Shown here: positions 8,499 through 13,520 of the stretch, piece by piece
Layout: each line of letters opens with the position of its first letter
Numbering within the stretch: the stretch's first letter is position 1
Position numbers and translations under genes: made by a program
Notes under the pieces: model-generated
Seen by the model: the letters and a program-made list of their open reading frames with translations, nothing else
What the model was told of the DNA's origin: nothing
Databases searched by the model: none
NCBI GenBank assembly: GCA_964395915.1
Contig: CAYNDB010000070.1
Location: 1-13,520, forward strand
DNA: 13,520 nucleotides
From: CAYNDB01 sp964395915
GTDB taxonomy: Bacteria > Nitrospinota_A > UBA7883 > JAJRTC01
Direction of reading: 5' to 3'

Positions 8499-8596
8499 TC
8501 CTGGGCATTGAAAACTGAATCAACCAAATCAAAAACTGGTATTCTCATCAAACCTTTCATTTTTCGGCCCAGGAAACATTAGTCAGAAAAGGTTTG
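8499..8596 (-). promoter_or_regulatory. Candidate pseudoknotted leader RNA of nhaA
   Basis: Two perfect inverted repeats interleave in the region before nhaA. In transcript order they are CAAACCTTT (8596-8588), TCCTGGGC (8574-8567), AAAGGTTTG (8557-8549) and GCCCAGGA (8506-8499). The first pairs with the third (9 bp) and the second with the fourth (8 bp), an H-type pseudoknot layout with loops of 13, 9 and 42 bases. The 42-base loop can itself form a hairpin: GAAT-ACC (8544-8538) with GGT-TG-ATTC (8525-8517), leaving a two-base bulge. The structure would lie within the untranslated leader, 73-170 bases before the nhaA start. Known lithium-sensing nhaA-I and nhaA-II RNAs precede such genes in other bacteria, but I cannot match this sequence to their consensus. 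A chance arrangement is possible. Confidence 0.45.
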
Positions 8597-8650
8597 TTTC
8601 AACGGTCGCGCTTCTGTATTTTACATGGTTATTTGAAAAAAATTGCATTA

Positions 8651-8680
8651 AATATAGCAACCAAAACCGCTTTAGGTCAG
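8651..8680 (-). promoter_or_regulatory. Putative sigma70-type promoter of nhaA
   Basis: Reading the minus strand, CTGACC (8680-8675, 4 of 6 matches to the -35 consensus) is followed after 18 bases by TATATT (8656-8651, 5 of 6 matches to the -10), with an extended -10 TG at the right position. Transcription would start near 8644 and give an nhaA leader of about 215 bases that includes the candidate pseudoknot. This is a pattern match only. Confidence 0.4.
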
Positions 8681-8714
8681 CAACTTAGAGAGATATTCCG
8701 TAATTGTGGCAGAA

Positions 8715-8790
8715 CAGAGGGATGGCTCGTGAACCATCCTCTGTCATCCTGAGCTTACGCACCCAAAAGGGTTATGTCGAAGGATCTCTG
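8715..8790. repeat. 76-bp palindromic intergenic element (REP/MITE-like)
   Basis: The element lies 33 bases beyond the rpsI stop. It is bounded by CAGAG (8715-8719) and its reverse complement CTCTG (8786-8790). Inside are a hairpin of CAGAGGGATGG (8715-8725) with CCATCCTCTG (8734-8743), broken by one bulged G, a small perfect hairpin ACCC-aaaa-GGGT (8761-8772), and ATCCT (8746-8750) paired with AGGAT (8781-8785). The words GTCATCCTGAGC and GTCGAAGGATCT belong to a class of short palindromic intergenic repeats seen in many bacterial genomes. There is only one copy in this window, so its repeat status is an inference. It could also help end rpsI transcripts, although no T-run directly follows a stem. 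Confidence 0.5.
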
Positions 8791-8822
8791 AAAAAAAGGG
8801 GAAACCGTGTCGAAACGAAATT

Positions 8823-9224
8823 TTAACGCTTCGAGAACTGGAACCTTTTACGGGCTCTCGGCTGGCCTGGCTTTTTACGCTCTTTTTCTCTGGAGTCACG
8901 GGTGAGCATGCCGGCCTTTTTCAAGGCGGCGCGCAGATCCGGGTTGAATATCTCGAGGGCTCTTGATATGCCATGTCGCACGGCTCCCGCCTGGCCGTTC
9001 AGCCCGCCTCCACGGACGGTGCATATGACATCCATTTTATCCGCAAGCTCAGTGAGCGCCAAAGGCTGGCGAAGTATCATTTCCGATGTGGCCCGTTTGA
9101 AATAATCGGTGGCGGAAATTTTGTTTACAGTAACTTTTCCCTCGCCCGGAGTGATCCATACGCGGGCCGTAGCGCTTTTTCTCCGTCCTGTAGCGTAATA
9201 CCGACCTTCAACCTGTCTTGCCAT
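8823..9224 (-). CDS. rpsI: 30S ribosomal protein S9
   Basis: S9 is a small-subunit ribosomal protein whose C-terminal tail reaches the P-site tRNA. The 133-residue protein shows YYATGRRKSATARVW near its start, then PGEGKVTVN, VRGGGLNGQAGAVRHGISRA and the basic tail KKPGQPRARKRFQFSKR, all diagnostic and complete. The strong Shine-Dalgarno GGAGGT, nine bases before the ATG, is made from the last codons of rplM (CTG GAG GTC TGA), so the upstream coding end doubles as the ribosome binding site. Only five bases separate rplM and rpsI, the near-universal bacterial pair, and they surely share a transcript. Confidence 0.98.
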   Translation of the reverse strand: MARQVEGRYYATGRRKSATARVWITPGEGKVTVNKISATDYFKRATSEMILRQPLALTELADKMDVICTVRGGGLNGQAGAVRHGISRALEIFNPDLRAALKKAGMLTRDSREKERKKPGQPRARKRFQFSKR

Positions 9225-9229
9225 TTTCC

Positions 9230-9676
9230 TCAGACCTCCAGCGGAACGGGCTTTTGGGATACATGCGGATGCTCCGGCCCTGAATAAATTTTAAGTTTTT
9301 TAATAACAGCCCGGCCAAGCTTGTTTTTAGGCAACATTCCGGTAACCGCTTTTCGTAAAACATCTTCCGGCTTTTTTTCCAGCAGTTCTTTTGCCGTCAT
9401 TGTTTTTAGCCCGCCAATCCAGCCTGTATGCCTGTAATATATTTTTTGCTCCACCTTGTTACCGGTAAGCTTTACCTTCTCGGCGTTTATTACGATCACA
9501 AACGAGCCGGTATCGACATGCGGAGTGAACGTAGGCTTATCCTTACCCCTCAAAGCGTTGGCGATCCGCACTGCCATCCTGCCCAGGGTTTTACCTTCAG
9601 CATTGACAATCAGCCAACCTTTAGAGCTGTTTTCAAAATCGGCCGGCTTGGCTGAATATGTCCGTATAGTTTTCAT
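9230..9676 (-). CDS. rplM: 50S ribosomal protein L13
   Basis: L13 is an early-assembling large-subunit ribosomal protein. The protein is 148 residues, slightly longer than the 142 of E. coli. Family motifs are WLIVNAEGKTLGRMAVRIA, LRGKDKPTFTPHVDTG, VIVINAEKVKLTGNK, YYRHTGWIGGLK and the MLPKNKLGRAVIKKLKIYSG region. The ATG at 9676 is preceded by AAGG nine bases upstream. The Shine-Dalgarno lies in the loop of a small possible hairpin (GAAA with TTTC), which may matter for control but is weak. A strong promoter stands about 45 bases upstream, so rplM heads its own transcription unit with rpsI. Confidence 0.98.
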   Translation of the reverse strand: MKTIRTYSAKPADFENSSKGWLIVNAEGKTLGRMAVRIANALRGKDKPTFTPHVDTGSFVIVINAEKVKLTGNKVEQKIYYRHTGWIGGLKTMTAKELLEKKPEDVLRKAVTGMLPKNKLGRAVIKKLKIYSGPEHPHVSQKPVPLEV

Positions 9677-9722
9677 TAATCGAAACCTTAAATTTCAAAA
9701 GTCTATATATCGTGAATAGAAG

Positions 9723-9751
9723 AGTTTAATGATTCATCGATACACTGTCAA
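9723..9751 (-). promoter_or_regulatory. Sigma70-type promoter of rplM-rpsI, overlapping the tlyA stop
   Basis: On the minus strand a perfect -35 box TTGACA (9751-9746) is followed after exactly 17 bases by TAAACT (9728-9723), matching four of six -10 positions. The -35 box contains the TGA stop (9750-9748) of the reading frame that ends tlyA. Transcription would begin near 9716, giving a leader of about 40 bases before L13. The optimal spacing and perfect -35 box make this the best promoter match in the window. Confidence 0.65.
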
Positions 9752-10317
9752 TATCGAATTTCATAATCTTCCCTTCCGACGTTTCCAGACCTCGCTTTAA
9801 GNNNNNNNNNNNNNNNNNNNNNNNNNNNNNNNNNNNNNNNNNNNNNNNNNNNNNNNNNNNNNNNNNNNNNNNNNNNNNNNNNNNNNNNNNNNNNNNNNNN
9901 NGGATCGATCTCCCTTGCGTTTACCCCTTCCAGCGAAACTACCCGATTATCGCCCCTAAGCCTGTAATCAAGCTGGTTATGGCCAACATCGATCGCCCAC
10001 ACTTTTTTTGCTCCATGCCGGAGCAGACAATCGGTGAACCCGCCGGTGGAGGAACCGAGGTCGAGGCATATTTTGCCCGTGGGGTCGATACTGAATTCCT
10101 TCAAGGCGTGTTCAAGCTTTACTCCGCCACGGGAAACGTACGGGTGGTCTTTTCCTTTAACTGTGATTATGGCGTCGTCAGGAATCATCGCTCCGGCTTT
10201 ATTTGCCGGCTTATCGCCAACCATGACCTTGCCGGCCATGATAAGGGCCTGAGCCTTTTGACGGCTCTCGGCAAGGCCTCGTTCAGTAAGAAGTATGTCC
10301 AGCCGCTTTTTCGGCAT
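9748..10317 (-). CDS. tlyA: TlyA-family rRNA 2'-O-methyltransferase, interrupted by an assembly gap
   Basis: TlyA proteins are SAM-dependent methyltransferases; the mycobacterial member methylates ribose 2'-OH groups in 16S and 23S rRNA. Before the gap 138 residues are visible: an S4 RNA-binding domain (RLDILLTERGLAESRQKAQ, about residues 5-60), PYVSRGGVKLEHAL with the first catalytic Lys, and the SAM motif CLDLGSSTGGFTDCLL, then AIDVGHNQLDYRL and NAREID. The central Asp and second Lys of the catalytic tetrad would lie in the gap. After the gap, LKARSGN resembles the family's C-terminal L-x-G-x-x-G-N, so the end probably belongs here, but frame continuity across unknown bases is not proven. 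I chose the start at MPKKRLD (10317), which overlaps dxs by 35 bases; ATGs at 10353 and 10350, with a GAGG just upstream, are alternatives. Confidence 0.85.
   Translation of the reverse strand: MPKKRLDILLTERGLAESRQKAQALIMAGKVMVGDKPANKAGAMIPDDAIITVKGKDHPYVSRGGVKLEHALKEFSIDPTGKICLDLGSSTGGFTDCLLRHGAKKVWAIDVGHNQLDYRLRGDNRVVSLEGVNAREIDXXXXXXXXXXXXXXXXXXXXXXXXXXXXXXXXXXLKARSGNVGREDYEIRY
9802..9901. other. Assembly gap of 100 Ns
   Basis: Exactly 100 Ns occur, the conventional placeholder for a scaffold gap of unknown length. It falls inside the methyltransferase half of tlyA. Family members usually have about 100 residues after NAREI, and only 17 residues are visible beyond the gap, so I infer that about 80-90 codons (roughly 250 bases) are missing rather than 100 bases. 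Confidence 0.95.
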
Positions 10318-12238
10318 GCGATAGCCCGTGGCCCAAGCCTGTTTTAACATCATGAGCCTCTATAATAAATGCGCGGGCTACTTTTTCAATACCTGCGGAA
10401 TCGAGTCCAAGCTCCTTCCGCTTCGCGCTTTGTGATCCATGCTCGACAAAAATATCTGGAACTCCTATCCTGCGGACTGCCACATGAGGAATTCTTTTCG
10501 CCTCGATAAGCTCCATGACAGCCGATCCAAACCCGCCGGAAAGAACGTTTTCCTCCACCGTAAGCAGCAGGCCGCATTTCGCGCCCATTCGTTCGATCAA
10601 CCCCTCATCCAGCGGTTTAGCAAAGCGGGCATTTACAACAGCCACAGAATACCCCTCCAGCGCAAGCCGCTCCGCCGCCACAAGAGCTTCATAAACCTGG
10701 AAACCTATAGCAAGTATACAAAGATCAACTCCGTCTTTTAAAAGCTCCGCTTCGCCCAAAGGTATGACGTCCACTTGCTCAGGCAATTCCACGCCATGCC
10801 CCTCGCCACGTGGATAGCGAACCGCCGCCGGGCCGGGGTGGTATAAAGCGGTTTTCAACATGCGTCTTAGCTCATGTTCATCTTTTGGCGCCATCACCAC
10901 CATGTTGGGCACACACCGCAAGTAAGTTATATCGAACAGCCCCTGGTGGGTAGGCCCGTCCTCTCCCACAATACCCGCCCTGTCCACAGCAAAGGTGACG
11001 TTCAGATTCATCAGGCAGACATCATGGGCGATCTGGTCGAAAACTCTCTGTAAAAACGTGGAATATATCGCCACCACAGGCCTCATACCCTCCACCGCCA
11101 AACCTGCGGCAAACGTTGTGGCGTGCTGCTCGGCTATTCCGACATCGTAAAACCTGTCTGGAAACAGCGAAGCGAATTTATCCAGCCCGGTGCCATCCGG
11201 CATAGCGGCCGTGATACCAACGATTTTTTCATCTTCCTTGGCAAAGTCAATCAACGCTTTCGAAAAAACAGATGTGTATGACGGATTCGACTTTTTCTTT
11301 ATGCTCGACCCTGTTTTAGGGTGAAAAGGCGACACGCCATGAAAATAGCAAGATTTCTCTTCAGCGGGGGGATAGCCTTTTCCTTTAGTCGTAATCACAT
11401 GAACGAGATTCGGCCTGTTCATCTCTTTTACAGCCTGGAAAGTTTCGATGAGATAAGGAATTTCATGACCGTCAATCGGGCCGACATACTTATATCCCAG
11501 GTCCTCAAACAACCCGCCGGGAACGATAACTCCCTTTATAGCCTCTTCAAACTTTTTTGAAAACTGCTTCACTCTCTCTCCGGCTATGGAGCTTAGCGCC
11601 TGGCCAAGCTCCTCTTTTATTCGAAGATACCATTTGTCCGTAATGATACGGTTCAAATGCTGGGAAAGAGCGCCGACATTGCCTGAAATAGACATTTTGT
11701 TGTCGTTCAGAACAACGGTAAATTTTGTATCAAGAGAGCCTGCATGGTTCAACCCTTCAAAAGCAAGCCCTGCTGTCATAGACCCGTCGCCAATCACGGC
11801 CACCACGTTGTTATCGGCGCCTTTAAGGTCCCGCGCCTGCGCCATTCCAAGGGCCGCGGATATGGAGGTGCCTGCATGGCCTGTGTTATAGGAGTCAAAC
11901 GGACTTTCCTCCCTGGAAGGAAAACCGGACAGGCCGCCTTCCTTTCGCAGCATGTCGAACCTGTCGTTACGACCGGTTAAAATCTTGTGGGCGTAACATT
12001 GATGCCCAACGTCCCAGATAATGTCATCAACTGGCGTGTCATATACATAGTGCAAGGCAATCGTAAGCTCCACCACCCCGAGACTGGAGGCCAAGTGCCC
12101 TCCAGATTTTGACACAACGTTAACTATCCTGTGACGCAGTTCCTTAGCAAGTTCGTTGAGCTCTCCCATACCCATGGACTTCAAGTCCTTTGGCGAGGAT
12201 ATCTTCCTCAAAAGGTTGTACGGCAAGTCTCGGTCCAT
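10283..12238 (-). CDS. dxs: 1-deoxy-D-xylulose 5-phosphate synthase
   Basis: Dxs condenses pyruvate and glyceraldehyde 3-phosphate, with thiamine diphosphate, to DXP, the entry step of the MEP isoprenoid pathway. The 651-residue protein has GGHLASSLGVVELTIALH, WDVGHQCYAHKILTGR (with the TPP-site His79), the TPP/Mg motif GDGSMTAG (150-157) ending at NDN (178-180), VGPIDGH, VGIAEQHATTFAAGLA with the catalytic Glu, and DRAGIVGEDGPTHQG. I chose the Met at 12238, which places ISSPKDLK where the family expects it. An in-frame ATG at 12271 adds 11 residues; neither has a strong Shine-Dalgarno. The tail GHGLSHAEKAAGHTSY is longer than usual and overlaps the tlyA start, so the two are probably cotranscribed. 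No ispA or xseB precedes it, unlike in many bacteria. Confidence 0.97.
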   Translation of the reverse strand: MDRDLPYNLLRKISSPKDLKSMGMGELNELAKELRHRIVNVVSKSGGHLASSLGVVELTIALHYVYDTPVDDIIWDVGHQCYAHKILTGRNDRFDMLRKEGGLSGFPSREESPFDSYNTGHAGTSISAALGMAQARDLKGADNNVVAVIGDGSMTAGLAFEGLNHAGSLDTKFTVVLNDNKMSISGNVGALSQHLNRIITDKWYLRIKEELGQALSSIAGERVKQFSKKFEEAIKGVIVPGGLFEDLGYKYVGPIDGHEIPYLIETFQAVKEMNRPNLVHVITTKGKGYPPAEEKSCYFHGVSPFHPKTGSSIKKKSNPSYTSVFSKALIDFAKEDEKIVGITAAMPDGTGLDKFASLFPDRFYDVGIAEQHATTFAAGLAVEGMRPVVAIYSTFLQRVFDQIAHDVCLMNLNVTFAVDRAGIVGEDGPTHQGLFDITYLRCVPNMVVMAPKDEHELRRMLKTALYHPGPAAVRYPRGEGHGVELPEQVDVIPLGEAELLKDGVDLCILAIGFQVYEALVAAERLALEGYSVAVVNARFAKPLDEGLIERMGAKCGLLLTVEENVLSGGFGSAVMELIEAKRIPHVAVRRIGVPDIFVEHGSQSAKRKELGLDSAGIEKVARAFIIEAHDVKTGLGHGLSHAEKAAGHTSY

Positions 12239-12322
12239 AATTTTATCGCGGCCAACGGCCAAGTAAACCATATATCAAGCAATCTTAACCGTTAATGATC
12301 GCACAAATTCTTTGCATGGTAC

Positions 12323-12352
12323 AATGTATTATTCTTTTCCACAAAATATTAA
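12323..12352 (-). promoter_or_regulatory. Weak promoter-like site for dxs
   Basis: On the minus strand TTAATA (12352-12347) and TACATT (12328-12323), each matching four of six consensus positions, are 18 bases apart and lead toward dxs. The whole 12239-12553 stretch is AT-rich, so matches of this quality are expected by chance and this is only a suggestion. Confidence 0.22.
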
Positions 12353-12423
12353 CCATATTCCTATTGTAGAAAACCAAAGGATAAAGACGCTGACAGGGGA
12401 TAAGCGCCTAAATGTTTGACATC

Positions 12424-12452
12424 TTGACACTAAGGTCGCCCAATGTTAGTTT
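12424..12452 (+). promoter_or_regulatory. Putative sigma70-type promoter of ileS
   Basis: A perfect -35 box TTGACA (12424-12429) is followed after 17 bases by TAGTTT (12447-12452), a weak -10 that carries an extended TG (12444-12445). A second perfect TTGACA lies eight bases earlier (12416-12421) but has no matching -10. Transcription would start near 12459, leaving an ileS leader of about 95 bases. Confidence 0.42.
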
Positions 12453-12515
12453 TTCTTTCCTGAAAAAGACTTCTTCCAAACAAGCTGGAAGGTATATTAT
12501 TTCGCATGTAGCAAT

Positions 12516-12541
12516 AGCGCCTGTTGTTGTAGAGCGGCGCT
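12516..12541 (+). promoter_or_regulatory. Possible hairpin before the ileS start
   Basis: AGCGCC (12516-12521) pairs perfectly with GGCGCT (12536-12541) around a 14-base loop, ending 12 bases before the ileS ATG. An overlapping alternative, GAGC-ggc-GCTC (12532-12542), excludes it. No good Shine-Dalgarno is seen before ileS (only a purine-rich aaaatgaaaaa), so these stems could affect initiation. There is no T-box consensus here. Confidence 0.3.
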
Positions 12542-12553
12542 CAAAATGAAAAA

Positions 12554-13520
12554 ATGGATTACAAAGACACTTTAAATCTTCCTTCAACGGCGTTTCCCAT
12601 GAAAGCCAACCTCGCAAAAAAAGAGGTCGAAATTCTGGAGAAATGGACTGAAATGGGGCTTGACGAGCTGATCCGCAAGTCCAGAAAAGATTCTCCCTCG
12701 TTTATTCTGCACGATGGGCCTCCATACGCCAACGGCGCCATACATAGCGGCCACGCGTTAAACAAAATATTGAAGGACATCATCGTCAAGGTGAAAACCA
12801 TGAAGGGATTCTATGCGCCTTTTGTGCCGGGGTGGGATTGCCACGGATTGCCGATAGAGCGGGAAGTCGATAAAAAACTGGGCAAAAAAAAGCATGGCAT
12901 GAGCCCAGGAGAAATACGCGATGAGTGCAGGAAATACGCCGCAAGGTTTGTCGATATACAGAAAAAAGAATTTATACGACTGGGTGTTTTGGGAGACTGG
13001 GACAACCCTTACCTCACCATGAGCCATGACTACGAGATCGGCATTTTACGGGAGCTTGCAAAGCTTTTGGCTAATGACAGTCTGTATCGAGGTTTTAAAC
13101 CGGTGCACTGGTGTCCATCGTGCAGAACGGCTCTGGCCGAGGCGGAGGTGGAACATGCGGATCATACATCCCCTTCCATTTTCGTCAAGTTCAAGCTGGA
13201 TCCGAAAAACGCAGCCTCAATGGGCCTTGATGAGAAATCCACTTATGTCGTGATATGGACGACAACGCCATGGACGCTTCCCGCCAACCTTGCCGTGTGC
13301 CTTCATCCGGATTTTACCTATAGCGCGGTAAAAGCCGGAGATGAAACTTTGATCGTCGCCGAGGAGCTTGCCGAAACATGCATGAAAACTTTCGGATATG
13401 AAAGCTTTGAGACGGTTAAAACATTCAAGGGAGCCGTGATGGAAAAAATGTCCGCCAGACATCCATTTCTTGAGCAAGACTCGCTTGTAATATTAGGCGA
13501 TCATGTAACCCTGGAGCAGG
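12554..13520 (+). CDS. ileS: Isoleucyl-tRNA synthetase, N-terminal third (3' end outside window)
   Basis: IleRS charges tRNA-Ile with isoleucine and edits mischarged valine. About 322 codons are present of a family protein of roughly 930 residues. The N-terminus MDYKDTLNLPSTAFPMKANL is typical and fixes the start at the ATG at 12554. The ATP-binding HIGH-type motif is HSGH in PPYANGAIHSGHALN, followed by FVPGWDCHGLPIE and LGVLGDWDNPYLTM. The window ends inside the CP1 editing domain, whose threonine-rich motif WTTTPWTLPANLAV is visible. The KMSKS loop and C-terminal part lie beyond the edge. It is divergent from dxs with a 315-base intergenic region. Confidence 0.97.
   Translation, partial: MDYKDTLNLPSTAFPMKANLAKKEVEILEKWTEMGLDELIRKSRKDSPSFILHDGPPYANGAIHSGHALNKILKDIIVKVKTMKGFYAPFVPGWDCHGLPIEREVDKKLGKKKHGMSPGEIRDECRKYAARFVDIQKKEFIRLGVLGDWDNPYLTMSHDYEIGILRELAKLLANDSLYRGFKPVHWCPSCRTALAEAEVEHADHTSPSIFVKFKLDPKNAASMGLDEKSTYVVIWTTTPWTLPANLAVCLHPDFTYSAVKAGDETLIVAEELAETCMKTFGYESFETVKTFKGAVMEKMSARHPFLEQDSLVILGDHVTLEQ

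Noticed and set aside
8427..8650. Assigning the nhaA leader to the known nhaA-I or nhaA-II lithium riboswitch families.
   Set aside because: I cannot match the conserved core from memory, and the name would rest on gene context alone.
8761..8772. ACCC-aaaa-GGGT hairpin as the intrinsic terminator of rpsI.
   Set aside because: The stem is only four base pairs and no T-run follows it in the direction of rpsI transcription.
9728..9801. Alternative frame after the N gap (LKRGLETSEGKIMKFDID...) as the end of a different gene such as an xseB.
   Set aside because: It has no recognisable family motif, whereas the other frame carries a TlyA-like L-K-x-x-x-G-N. It remains possible because the gap length is unknown.
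12412..12549. A 45-codon open frame ending four bases before the ileS start, with four Ile codons, suggesting an attenuator leader peptide.
   Set aside because: The best ileS promoter lies inside it, so the frame would not be on that transcript. The Ile content is not clustered, and the sequence resembles no protein I recognise.
12239..12553. A T-box leader for ileS.
   Set aside because: No T-box AGGGTGGNACCGCG-like sequence or downstream terminator is present.
1..13520. CRISPR arrays, transposases, prophage genes, tRNAs or defence systems.
   Set aside because: No spaced direct repeats, tRNA-like cloverleaf ends or mobile-element proteins were seen. All complete genes are housekeeping or envelope genes.

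Overview
This window looks like ordinary chromosome from a Gram-negative bacterium. Every complete gene is a housekeeping gene with family motifs intact. The gene orders (pyrH-frr-uppS-cdsA-dxr on one strand; dxs-tlyA, rplM-rpsI and argC-argJ on the other) resemble those of Desulfobacterota/Geobacter-like and related lineages such as Nitrospinota. That placement is an inference from gene order, and I cannot assign a genus. A run of exactly 100 Ns inside tlyA shows that this is a scaffolded draft or metagenome assembly.

Layout. Bases 1-4907 (+ strand) hold a tightly packed run: the end of pyrH (UMP kinase), frr (ribosome recycling factor), uppS (undecaprenyl diphosphate synthase), cdsA (CDP-diacylglycerol synthase), dxr (second step of the MEP isoprenoid pathway) and a GT4-type glycosyltransferase. 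It meets, tail to tail and separated by only 38 bp, a minus-strand series that reads from 12.2 kb back to 4.9 kb: dxs (first MEP step), tlyA (interrupted by the gap), rplM-rpsI (ribosomal proteins L13 and S9), nhaA (Na+/H+ antiporter), argC and argJ (arginine biosynthesis). At the right edge ileS (isoleucyl-tRNA synthetase) runs divergently from dxs and leaves the window.

Functional links. UppS, Dxr and Dxs connect isoprenoid precursor synthesis to the undecaprenyl carrier used for cell-wall glycans. CdsA supplies CDP-diacylglycerol for phospholipids, and the glycosyltransferase probably acts on an envelope glycan. Frr, L13, S9, TlyA and IleS serve translation. ArgC and ArgJ overlap by one base and form an arginine pair.

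The least ordinary part is the 396-bp gap in front of nhaA. It contains a promoter-like site, a 76-bp REP/MITE-like palindromic element just after rpsI, and two interleaved perfect inverted repeats (9 bp and 8 bp) that would form a pseudoknot in the nhaA leader RNA. This makes a structured, possibly ion-responsive leader the best candidate here for something undescribed. A strong sigma70-type promoter for rplM-rpsI overlaps the tlyA stop codon. I see no CRISPR array, prophage, transposase, tRNA or rRNA.
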